64,000 bases of DNA from Mycteria americana. Its lineage: Eukaryota; Chordata; Aves; Ciconiiformes; Ciconiidae. Both the position numbers and the translations under genes were made by a program. Below, piece after piece: positions 12,001 through 48,459 of the stretch (its first letter is position 1; each line of letters starts with the position of its first letter). The notes under the pieces were generated by a model that saw nothing but the letters and a program-made list of their open reading frames with translations, searched no databases and was not told where the DNA came from. The stretch spans positions 3,218,001-3,282,000 of the forward strand of contig NC_134379.1 of assembly GCF_035582795.1 (NCBI RefSeq). Direction: 5' to 3'.

Positions 12001-12662
12001 GTCCCTGATAAGGTTTAGAGAAGTTCTGTCACACACTGTCTCCACCCTCAAAGGATAATGCAAGTGAAATAATTATGCCTAAATATTTTTTTTCCCTTTT
12101 CCCTCAGCTTTTAGAAGATGATCCATGGCCACGACTGAATGCTTCTGAGCCTATTCCTCCCCTCGTGCATAGCAACATGATCTCAGAAAAATATTTAGAG
12201 CTGCCAAATGAGATTGCTAGAAGCAATTTACCTTCATCAGGAGCAACCCTGAAGGATTCAGGCCCACAGGAGGAGAAGTGCAGCAAAGCGTTGGCTTTGA
12301 GGATACACGAGTCCTACAGCAATGGTTTGTCAGTCAGTCTCTCCCCTTCCAACTCCGCAAATTCAGGCACGGACCAAAAAGGCTTCAAGGTGTCTCCTAA
12401 TGGCCAAACAAAAGCCCAAGATGCAGAGAGGACACCCACAGCAAACTTTAAAAGGACATTGGAAGAATCCAACTCTGGCCCAGCTATGAAGAAGCCAAGA
12501 CGGGGCCTGAGTCGAAACATTAGTGTCCAGCCAGAAGGCATCTCCACAACTCCACAGCGCAAAAACTCAAACAAGCTGACCATGCGACGCAGCCTGCGGG
12601 GCCAGAAGAAGCTCAGCAATTCACTCTTCCACCCGCCCAGGAAAGCAGTCTGCGTTTGCTGA
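5884..12662 (+). CDS. PPM1D: PPM1D (WIP1) protein phosphatase, 3' half, spliced: 5884-6074, 6879-7121, 12108-12662
   Basis: PPM1D is a nuclear, metal-dependent PP2C-family Ser/Thr phosphatase that switches off the DNA-damage response by dephosphorylating p53, ATM, CHK1/2, p38 and gamma-H2AX (known for the family). Three exons join in frame into 328 residues plus one split Gly codon, matching human residues of about 277 to the C terminus. Visible hallmarks are the metal-binding GSDGLW (Asp equals human D314) and RADNTSA (equals human D366), a basic nuclear-localisation-like cluster KKPRR, and the terminal KAVCVC. Exons 1-3, with the start codon and the first catalytic Asp (human D105), are outside the window. 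All splice sites are GT-AG and the frame is uninterrupted. The final exon encodes 184 residues against about 185 in human, so the full protein should be of normal length. I am very sure of the identity. Confidence 0.97.
6075..6878 (+). other. PPM1D: PPM1D intron 4
   Basis: A short 804-bp intron with donor gtgaga and acceptor acataaag. It is AT-rich and I see no repeat, RNA gene or coding segment in it. The acceptor is preceded by a strong pyrimidine tract (tttctctgtctgtccctctc). Confidence 0.9.
6879..7121 (+). CDS. PPM1D: PPM1D exon 5 (end of PP2C domain, Asp equal to human D366)
   Basis: This 243-bp exon is exactly 81 codons, phase 0 at both ends, running from [10 protein letters not shown] to [20 protein letters not shown] carries the last conserved metal-binding Asp of the PP2C fold (human D366). 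The domain ends shortly after, and the linker (Glu-rich, then [12 protein letters not shown]) starts the non-catalytic tail. The acceptor is ataaag|GGAGAG and the donor AAG|gtaatg. The proline/threonine segment is less conserved with human than the catalytic part. Confidence 0.97.
7910..8012. repeat. G/T-rich low-complexity tract ending in poly(T)
   Basis: About 100 bp of almost pure G and T on the + strand, including a (GT) run near 7945-7956, G clusters and a terminal T run of about 20. A shorter similar tract lies near 5190-5255. Such G/T (A/C) patchy tracts are common simple repeats in bird introns. They explain the long open frames on the opposite strand. Confidence 0.85.
8742..8765. repeat. 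Perfect 11-bp inverted repeat, 2-nt spacer
   Basis: The arms CACTCTTTGTG and CACAAAGAGTG are exact reverse complements separated by TT, within PPM1D intron 5. No function is known to me; a chance palindrome or the remnant of a small inverted-repeat element are both possible. Confidence 0.85.
11115..11291 (-). mobile_element. MIR-type SINE remnant, reverse orientation
   Basis: Reading the + strand, the segment shows 'ccccctgtggctagggaa', 'actgtccccattttcc', 'aaaactgagcacgaggcag', 'ggattagagtttgg' and a final 'gcagcctctctt'. These match, in order, the reverse complement of a reptile/bird-type MIR (tccccattttacag, gaaactgaggca, ggattgaac, and the ctgcctct end). It lies within PPM1D intron 5, diverged but clear in order. 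Confidence 0.65.
12108..12662 (+). CDS. PPM1D: PPM1D last exon (regulatory C-terminal tail)
   Basis: The exon encodes 184 residues and a TGA stop. It starts LLEDDPWPR (human SLEEDPWPR), contains [18 protein letters not shown] (exon residues 115-132, a likely nuclear-localisation signal), then [13 protein letters not shown], and ends in KAVCVC (human KTVCVC). In human this exon is where truncating mutations stabilise the protein by removing a degradation-promoting tail. Here the tail is complete. The middle is Ser/Asn-rich, probably disordered, and diverges most from human. The acceptor is ccctcag|CTT. Confidence 0.97.
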   Translation, partial: LLEDDPWPRLNASEPIPPLVHSNMISEKYLELPNEIARSNLPSSGATLKDSGPQEEKCSKALALRIHESYSNGLSVSLSPSNSANSGTDQKGFKVSPNGQTKAQDAERTPTANFKRTLEESNSGPAMKKPRRGLSRNISVQPEGISTTPQRKNSNKLTMRRSLRGQKKLSNSLFHPPRKAVCVC

Positions 12663-13450
12663 AGGGCATTTGTGTAAGGAAGTGTATTTTGGTCCGATTA
12701 GAATTTTAAAGTTGGTGCAGAAGTCTGAAACTCTTCCTGTTTTATCTTTTTTTAAAGTAGAAACTTTTTTTGGTATCAAACAGCTTTATCCCAGCCTTGT
12801 ACTTGCTTGTATTATAACTGTGAATTTTGTAGATGTGTAGGGTATAAGTTACTGTAAAATGTGTGTAAATTTGTATTCCTTCATATAAATGTAGTCTTTT
12901 CTTCCTTGTATAATTGTTACAGCGGGGCTAAACCTTGTTTTAAAAAAAACAAAACAAAACCTTTTTGTTAATTTACTAAAGTCATGAATTTGTATACGCT
13001 TCTTGTGATGAGAATTTCACAACTTTTTAACTAAAGTAAATTATTAAACAGAATGGAAGATATGTATTTTCGTAGTACTATATGTTCCACCTAAAGCGTG
13101 TCTTTTAGAGAATACACTAGGGGTCTATATTTTGTTTTTAAATTTTAGATTTCTCTACTCAGAAATGAAATGTACGTGGAAGCAGAGATGTTGAGTCTTG
13201 CTTTACACAGCTCAATGTCGATTTCTTTATGTTAATTAAAATACTATGCAGTATCTTACTTAGTTGTATTTTTTTGTAACATTAATCGTCAAAGTATTTA
13301 GCAAAAAAAAGAAGTGTGTGTTTTAAAACTCCGACTCCTAAAAGCATCCTACAAAGCCATTCCCATCCCCTGTTATAAATGATGGCATTTTTACCCAGGC
13401 ATAAATGTATGCCCTACGGAGGCATGAATTTTCTGCTATTCCAATACTGA

Positions 13451-13461
13451 TGGTGCTGCTA
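13451..13461 (+). promoter_or_regulatory. PPM1D: Overlapping miR-29 and miR-15/16 seed matches in PPM1D 3' UTR
   Basis: TGGTGCT (13451-13457) is a 7-mer match to the miR-29 seed. TGCTGCTA (13454-13461) is an 8-mer match to the miR-15/16 seed. They share four bases, so only one could be bound at a time. Both miR-16 and miR-29 are reported regulators of WIP1 in mammals; conservation of this exact site is inferred. Confidence 0.6.
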
Positions 13462-13539
13462 CTACCTTTCAACAGAAGTTCTTAAATTATTTTATGACTT
13501 ATTTTCATTGAGTATGTGGACCATGTGTATGTTCACCTA

Positions 13540-13545
13540 AATAAA
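13540..13545 (+). terminator. PPM1D: AATAAA poly(A) signal, probably main PPM1D site
   Basis: The canonical hexamer is followed within about 20-45 bp by GATGGGGGTGCC and a long T run, a good downstream GU/U-rich element. Confidence 0.7.
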
Positions 13546-13881
13546 ACACGTGAAAAGTTGATGGGGGTGCCTTTTTTTTTTTTTTTTTAATTTCAGGCTT
13601 AAGTTCTTTCGAGCACATTTATATTTATTTTGCATTCACTCAGATCTAATACTCTCCCCTTCTTCACTGTGGCTACGTGGCTTATGAAGCAAGACATCCT
13701 GCATGTTTTATTATGGAACTGATCTTGGCACTTTATTTATACTGTTTGTTAAACTTTATGATGTTTGTTAAACTGTAGCAATGTATAACCTGCATTTTTT
13801 TTAATGGGGAAGTAAAGGGCCAGTATTTTATTCCAGTAGCTAGGGTTGGTATTTATAGATCTAATTCTTTACTGCTGGAAC

Positions 13882-13887
13882 AATAAA
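13882..13887 (+). terminator. PPM1D: AATAAA poly(A) signal (alternative)
   Basis: A canonical hexamer in the distal 3' UTR; the G-rich AGGGGTTG follows immediately. It would give a longer UTR if used. Confidence 0.4.
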
Positions 13888-14095
13888 ACAGGGGTTGAAA
13901 TCAGGCCTGCTATCTATATATGTTACCATGGCTACCACAATCCTAGAGGGAATGTACGCTTTCTGAAAATGTATAATTCTCTTTCATCCATCCTGTGAAT
14001 GCAGCACTATCTTACACTATGAAAATAACAGTCCAGCCACATTGGATCCTTCAAGAATTTATTTCTGTGTATATGGGATGTAACTTGCAGTTAAC

Positions 14096-14101
14096 AATAA
14101 A
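14096..14101 (+). terminator. PPM1D: AATAAA poly(A) signal (distal)
   Basis: A canonical hexamer followed by T-rich and TGATGTTG sequence; the most downstream credible end for PPM1D. No other good signal follows before the BCAS3 CpG island. Confidence 0.5.
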
Positions 14102-14125
14102 GTTTTGCTATAACTGATGTTGAAA

Positions 14126-15140
14126 TCACACACTATGTATGGGGGGGAAGTATATAGAGGCCAAAAGCAGCTGTATATACTTACCTAGCAACAATCTTTG
14201 CAATGAATTAAGATAGTAATTGTCTATTTTCAATTTAACCTCGTGACATTCAACCTCTTAAAGATGACTGGTCACAATAAAGATGCAAGTAGAACGTGTC
14301 AGATGAGTATCTGTATTGCTGCTTATAATGTAAATATGCAAAAGAAAAAAGACTATAGCAATTTTCCCAGTTTTTTTGCTCTGTATAGAAGCAAAATGCA
14401 AATTTTCACCTAATTCTGCAGCATTCATAAATGCATGCCTCATTCTTCCCCATTTCCTCACAACAGTTCTAGACTCGGGGTTCTCCAGCTGGGGAGGCCG
14501 ACATTGGCTTTTTTCACTTTTAATAAACCAGACAAAACTTACAGTTTTTTCTGGGAAAGCTGCTGAATGATGGTAAGCGTTAAACATTCAAAGACATAAA
14601 CTTGCCGATACAAACTGGCAGCAGTTGACGCTGGTGTATGCTTTGCCCACCTACGGATCGTTTGACTTCTCTGAAATTCATTATCAAAGCCGAGCCAGGG
14701 AGGTGTGGGAATTTACAGCTAACACATGAAACGCGCTCTCCTTTTCATAAAATCAAGTCTGAGTTACGCCAACTTTTTTTTTTCCTCTTGTGAAATAAAG
14801 CTCCAAGATGTGTGAGAGCACAGTTCTGCATCGTCAAGCAGCAGCTGAAAGCATACATCGCTTGCATCACCCTGTTGTGCTTTCCAAAAGAAGAAAGAGC
14901 CTGTAGCTCTCTTTTTCCAGAGGACAAGTCTCCTGCGGGGCAACTTCCAGTTGAGAAGCCACCCTTTGATATTTTCTTCAGGAGGAGAGGAAGAAAATAT
15001 GGTAACCATCACCTCTGGTAATAAGTACTTGGTGAAGAAGGGTGCTGCGTTACACTTTCCAGTAATTAATTTTTTTGATACTTAGATTATGGCTTTTGGT
15101 TACGGAAGTCGGGGCAGATTCCTAGAACAGGTCACCCAGT
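14126..15140. other. Intergenic spacer between PPM1D and BCAS3
   Basis: About 1 kb of unremarkable AT-rich DNA; no exon, RNA gene or confident repeat was seen. Open frames on both strands are short and overlapping, as expected by chance. GC rises sharply from about 15140. Confidence 0.7.
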
Positions 15141-15728
15141 CCTGACTTTAGGTGCCCGCGGTCTGGAACCACGAGCCAGCGGCCCAGGCTCCCCGGCGGA
15201 ACCCTGACGGGCTGCGAGGAGCTGGCTGCGGCGGCGGGCCTCACCCTCAGGCATCCCTGCAGCGCCGGGGAACGTCCCTCTGCGCGGGGCAGCGCTGCCA
15301 GAACCAACGCACCCTGCGGGAAACCTGCTCCTACCCCTGAGGAGCGGCGGCTGCAAGCGCTCCTGGCAGGGAGACGCTCCTTCGGAAGGCCCCGCGCTGC
15401 GCGCTGAGGGGGGGCCCGACCCCGAGGCCCCTCAGCCCGCGCCGTCTCTCTGCCTGCCGGCATTTTGCTCGCTGCGCGGTTCCACCGCCGCCTGCGCCCC
15501 AGGCACCGAGCGGAGCGGAGCAGAGCAGAGCCCAGGCCTCCCCCCGCCTCCCCGGGCCTCCCCGGGCCTCAGCCAGGCCTCCCCGGGGCGAACAGCCCGC
15601 CCTGACGCTCCCGCCCTGACGCTCCCGCCACGCCCCCCTCGGGCTCAGGCCCCGCCCCCGCCGCTGCGTCACGGCCGCGCGGAAGGTAAACACTTCTCCG
15701 ACGCCTCGCGTGGGCGGGGCCTTCCCCG

Positions 15729-15736
15729 CCAATTGG
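15729..15736. promoter_or_regulatory. BCAS3: CCAAT box (palindromic CCAATTGG)
   Basis: Lies just downstream of a GC box inside the CpG island. CCAAT reads on both strands, so NF-Y could bind in either orientation. Confidence 0.5.
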
Positions 15737-15805
15737 CGGCTCGGCGCGTGACGCCTGGGCCCGCGGCTCCGCCTCCGCCCACGTGCGCGGGACTGGCGCG
15801 GCGGC

Positions 15806-15815
15806 TCTCGCGAGA
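15806..15815. promoter_or_regulatory. BCAS3: TCTCGCGAGA palindromic promoter element
   Basis: An exact 10-bp palindrome about 200 bp upstream of the probable BCAS3 start site. This motif is known as a core element of many CpG-island promoters, often bidirectional, and as a binding motif of Kaiso-type and related factors. Function here is inferred from position. Confidence 0.7.
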
Positions 15816-15984
15816 TCGCGATGTAAACAAAGCTGCGGGTGGGGGCAGCGCCGGCCGCCTTTCGCCCTCTCAACCGAGCTTGGGGCGCAGCCGCCCTCCG
15901 TGTCCCCCGCGCCCCGCCCACTGCTGGGAAGCAGGGCCGGTGGTTGGTCGGCAGCGGGGAGCAGCCCGCCTTCCGAGCCGTCTG

Positions 15985-15989
15985 ATTGG
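15985..15989 (-). promoter_or_regulatory. BCAS3: Inverted CCAAT box near the likely BCAS3 start site
   Basis: GATTGGC in the CpG island, about 90 bp before the exon 1 donor at 16078. An inverted CCAAT just upstream of the start site is typical of TATA-less promoters. Confidence 0.45.
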
Positions 15990-15999
15990 CTAGCAGCGC

Positions 16000-16077
16000 G
16001 CGGTGCGCTGGGTGTCATTCCCCGTGGGGGTCCCAAACACTGTCAGTGAGGAGCCGGGCGGAGGGCAGAGGCGGCAG
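16000..16077 (+). other. BCAS3: BCAS3 exon 1, non-coding 5' UTR (start approximate)
   Basis: The 3' end is set by a consensus donor GGCAG|GTGAGG at 16077/16078 in the CpG island, the only strong donor directly downstream of the promoter motifs. The 5' end is a guess placed after the inverted CCAAT. No ATG lies in the right frame to join exon 2, and the coding start is in exon 2. Confidence 0.6.
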
Positions 16078-43701
<27,624 letters not shown>

Positions 43702-45764
43702 TAAGAATATTTCTCATGAATAAAGTCTTATATATAAATTGTAATGTCATGTAAAAAACCCAGTAGATCACATCTTTAAAGCTCTATTCCCTTTTTGCTC
43801 ATGGGATAACACTGTGAGGTGCTTTTAAAGTTTTTTTCAGTGTGTCAGCATGCATTTGCCTATGACTTAGGCTTTTTAAAAGGAATAAAAAAGAGACTTT
43901 TGATATAAAATAGATTAAGAGGTATTTTAAGTTTATTTTGATCTCAATGTAATCACAATTTTATGATTAGCCTTTTCTGATATTAATCCTGGTCAGAATT
44001 ATTTATTGAGAAGTGTCTAAAGCAATCTCTGTGTCTTAAAAAGTAATTAAAAGATGCTTTCAAGCAGTAGTCATATACCAAATTAATTACAAGCACCAAG
44101 CAATTTAATTGTTACAGCCACTCACTGTTTATTAGCAAAATACATGTTAAATCTACTTCTTTGATTTAGAAAAATAAGTTAACAGTCTTGTCTTGTGCTC
44201 TCTGGACACTATTGTTGTATCACCCCTGTTATAAAAGAGGGCCCTAAGATATTTTATGTCTGTTTGATATGTTGGTTTGGACAATGCAAAGGATTTATAG
44301 CTATACCTACAGGAAAATATGTGCTTTTCCAGGGTAATCCTCTACACAGCGACTGAAAGGCTAAACAGTTGAAGTAAATCTTCTTACAGTAGTAAGACTA
44401 ATTCTGTGCCGCACCTTTTCCAATTAAGAATTTAATCACTCTGGGTGTGGAGGAAGACTATCAAATCTCTAAATTTCTCTGTATGTATTATTATTGTGTT
44501 AAAGTAGAATATTAATGTTACCTGTCTTAAATGTTTAAAACAAAAACCATGTAGGGTAGAGAAGTGAAATGTCTTTCTCTTGATGTGTTTACAACTTGCA
44601 AAACTGTTTATAGTGCCTTTTCCTCCTTCCCCGTCCCGCAAGTGTATGTAATCTCGTGAATAACTTTTTCTAAATAAGAGTGCATATAACCGGTGATGCA
44701 AATACTGCTCTTGTAGGACTTTCTGCCTTAATCCAAACAGTGTATTTATATACATGAAGGATATGTTGGATGGGAAAACCTTTCCTTCATACCTTTGCTT
44801 TAGAAGCTGAGGTATCTGAGCAATGACCAAACTATAAGGATGGTTATTTTCACTGTGTTAATTGTATTCCTCAGCTAATGGGAAATACTCCAAAGTTACT
44901 GGTAGTTTTTGCTTTTCTACAAAAAAAAAAAAAAGCTCGAATGTTTTCAAAATGAATGGATAGGTTTGTGTTGCTACTTATCAGTACTTAAATATCTGCA
45001 GATAGAAGATCTTAAATCAGGCTTTCTGCTGGGACCAGAAGACTAGCACATCCTTAAAAAAAGGAGACTGTGCTACAGGCTCTTGTTTACCCATTTAATA
45101 AAGAACCAGTTTGCTCATGGTGGTAAACCTTCAACAGAAAATTCTGAAACACTTTTCTACATTTACTGTTCATTGCAAGTTACTTTTGCAAGAGTCTTTG
45201 CAAATTAGCTATTTTGTCAATAGCTTTCAGATTAAGAGTTCTCTCTGATAGTTTGCCCTCAACTGGAGTCACACTCCTTTTAAATTGGCTGAAGTGTTGC
45301 ACTTGTGTTTTCTTCTGTTACATTCATAGATAATTTGATTACATTTCTGTAATGATTGTTATGCATAAAGAAGAATTTGTGTAGAACACTAAAATAGCTG
45401 TGTCACGAATGGCCTCTGAAGCGGAACGACCATTTTAGTTCTGTTCTTAACTTGGGGTTTTGTGCTTAACATTGTTTCCTATATATCTTAATGGTTGTGG
45501 ACAGACAAAACACCTTGTTTAATCATGTATCTGAAGAAAATACTACATTTATTCTAGAGGATTTATTCCGAAGCACTTGATATTTTCACTACAGTGATCT
45601 CTTCACCTACTTTGGAGATTATGCTTGGCTATGGCATGAAATACCGCAGCTGTCAGCACACTACTGAAACTGTTCAGGGAATAGGAGGCCTATTCTGTCT
45701 ACTGAAATGGCAGGTGAAATAGTTAGTGAAATGACGTAGCACTGGCACTAACGTATTTCCCATT

Positions 45765-45905
45765 GAACACAAAGGTAAACGGAGCGTCTAAAAGACTGAA
45801 TGATTTTCTCAAAGGCAACTAGTCCAAAGCAGATCCAGAAGTGAAATCCAAGTCTTCAACACACATTCTGTTATGCTGATACATTAAACTACATCTTCTT
45901 TCTTT
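45765..45905 (-). mobile_element. MIR-type SINE remnant, reverse orientation
   Basis: The + strand reads AAAGGTAAACGGAGCGTCTA, GACTGAATGATTTTCTCAAAG, AGCAGATCCAGAAGTGAAAT and CATTCTGTTATGCTGATACA (pieces in order), paralleling the reverse complement of MIR (aaactgaggcacaga, ttaagtgacttgcccaagg, gagccaggaattgaa, tctgtgctctaaccactag). Confidence 0.6.
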
Positions 45906-48421
45906 AATATAAACTGAATGAGATGGGACATGGTTATAACAACAGGGTCAATGTCCTTATCTTTGCAAGATGTAGTCTCAAAAGACAACAGTTCCATCAG
46001 CACAGCCCCCTGCCCTTATCCCGATCCTCACGAGGACACCAGGTTGTCCCTTTTTTAGAGGAGAAACGTGTGACCTCCTGAAGTGCGTCTGCTACTTTCA
46101 ACAGTCCTCTGGCTTCCTCCCAGTCAAATTTTACCCAGGTTATTATCTAAAATCTGTCAGAATAATTTACCAAGAAGAATAGTTCCAGGGAAAAAAAAGT
46201 TTGATTTCTTCAGCCTTGATCATCGTTTGGATTTTCCCTAGCAATTCTTCAAAACTTCTGACTTCTGGTTGCTCTGCTCAAATTTGCAGCTATTGTTACT
46301 CTTTCACTGGAACATTCCTGGTAATTCTGACACTTCCAAATAAGCTTTTGTTGTTATCTGTTATAAATAAGGGACACGGTTAACATTTTGGAAGAGGTGC
46401 TGGCTGGCACCATGACTTATCGTTGAAGAATATTTTTGGACCCAGCTGTATCTGGAGGCAATACTCTAATTTAAATTCTTTTCCATGGCAATCCTTTATG
46501 TAGAATCTGTTTTCAGTAGCTCTTCTAGAAAGTGCTTTGAAGTTGTTAATTGTTTGGATGGAAGGTGAAGAATAAATGCATTTTACACGTGACTTACGAT
46601 AAAACCTCAATAGGTTATTAACTCTTCATTACAGTTTAGGAGTTGCTGTAAATTATCACATGCTATTCTTGACCTTAAGAAAACGTGTTAAAGAGCTATT
46701 AATGCTGTGTGTAAACAGTTCTTCATGGATGAGTGATCATACTTACAAATGTGTTGATCTGTTCTGTGATTTTTATGGACTAGTACATATATTCAAATGC
46801 AGAAAAGTCTTTGAGAAATTTGAATTCGGCATGTATGAAAATTACATGAGCAAGTTTTAAGTATTACGGATGCTAAACCATTAAAAATAATACAAATCTG
46901 ATAGAATATAGTTTTTTATCTAGATCCACTGCACTGTCATTTAACAGTATTTTATCTTTTAGGACTATATCAATGAGGTATTGACACATTCAAATTAGGA
47001 GCTGGGATTTCCTGGGTCTGACCACTAGTCTGCATTAGTGGTTACCATCAGGAAATTCTTCTCTTTTCCTTTAGCTATAAAGTAAATACACTATAATGAG
47101 GAAAAAATGATAAAAAGGTAATCTTTTTTATGTAGAACATTTGTCAATCTGGAATCCAAAGAATTTTCCGGTAGTGATGGATTAATAACTTCAAAAATAT
47201 CGCTTATATTAAGTAACTTCAGTACTTTTCGCTATCCCTCTAATGTACCATGTACTTTAATGGAAAGAAATTAATGAATAATTTTGTCTGTGATAATAAG
47301 CTAGGACTTCTTTCATTCATTATGAAACAAAGATGGGTATAAAAGTACTTTATGCAAAATAATGTTTGCCTGCAGTCAATGTTTAGATTTATGTTTCATT
47401 CCTGAAATTTTTTTCTTTGTTGTTTACACAGTGGAAGATCTCTTTGGTAACTTAGAAATACAATAGTTTACCCCAGAGATCCCCTGATGTTTTACTGAAT
47501 TACAGGTTTTTGACGGATCTAAAAATACCTTGTTAAATTTTAGTTTGTCTCCCACAGATTTAACAACATATTAACTTAGAAATCAACTTCTGGATAACTT
47601 GGCGTGTGGATTGCATCTCTTATAATGTGACCTAATACAGTAGTCATTGATATCATATATGCTGATAAAACTTACATTCCTTTGAATATCAGTATTAAGG
47701 TCTTAACCTTCAGTTTAATATTTCTTAATTTAAAATCTTAAGTTCTTTGTGAGAGTCATGGTCGAGAACCTGCTTTAAAAAAAATGATTTTGGTATATCT
47801 AAAATTTTAAACTTTCCACTTTGAAATTAATTTCTGGCACCTGCTTTATGTAAAAATTTTGTAGGGAGAGATTTGCCACTAATCTCAGTCCTTGTATTCC
47901 CCACAATGAGTATTTTACCAAGGAAGAGGAAATTTGTGTTTTCTAAACTTATGCCTTGTATCTGAGTTTCTGACTAGCTTTTGGTACACACGTTTTTGTA
48001 TTTTAAAAGTCGAATGTTCCATCTAGTAAAATGACTGAAATGTCTAGCATGGTTTCACTATATAATCTTTTCAAAACAATAGTTTTCTCAGCCCCCAATA
48101 AGGATGCAGTCTTGACACATAAATGGGAAACAGATTGCGTTTTTTGGCTGATACTACTATGCCGGTGTAGATGTTGGGTCAGTCAGCTTCAGTCTTAGAT
48201 TACAAGATTTGCAAATTAAAGGAAAACCAAAAAAGAAAGAACATCTGTGTAAATTTTGTTTTTGTGGAGTTTTGTAGAGGCATGCTTACTTTGTTCTTGA
48301 TGATAAGATAAATCTTTATACACATACAAAATGAATTGATGGGTTTTGGTACGTATTAATGAATTTTCTAGGTGGTGAAACATGAAGATTAGTAATCTGT
48401 CAAGTGAACAGAGAATTCCTT

Positions 48422-48459
48422 CCCCCCCCCCCCCCCCCCCCAAAAAAAAAAAAAAAAAA
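48422..48459. repeat. Adjacent poly(C) and poly(A) homopolymers
   Basis: About 20 C followed directly by about 18 A, in BCAS3 intron 7. Such runs are prone to length error in sequencing and assembly. Confidence 0.9.

Larger units (their letters stand above)
7122..12107 (+). other. PPM1D: PPM1D intron 5
   Basis: A 4,986-bp intron, donor gtaatg, acceptor ...ttttccctcag. It contains a long G/T-rich tract (7910-8012), a perfect 11-bp palindrome (8742-8765), an A11-15 run near 10790, and a reverse-oriented MIR-like remnant (11115-11291). I saw no coding exon. Human PPM1D has a short isoform (PPM1D430) with an alternative last exon in the corresponding intron; I could not identify an equivalent here. 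Confidence 0.9.
12663..14125 (+). other. PPM1D: PPM1D 3' UTR
   Basis: AT-rich sequence follows the TGA. Poly(A) hexamers occur at 13540, 13882 and 14096. The first is followed by a G/U then U-rich element (13561-13590), so a UTR of about 0.9 kb is likely, with extension to about 14.1 kb possible. The UTR holds overlapping seed matches for miR-29 and miR-15/16 at 13451-13461, and an A/C-rich patch at 12941-12960. The real ends need transcript data. Confidence 0.75.

Noticed and set aside
15331..15921. 196-codon minus-strand open frame in the CpG island
   Set aside because: Very GC-rich DNA lacks stop codons in all frames; the translation is Arg/Ala/Gly-rich with no domain and overlaps other long frames on both strands.
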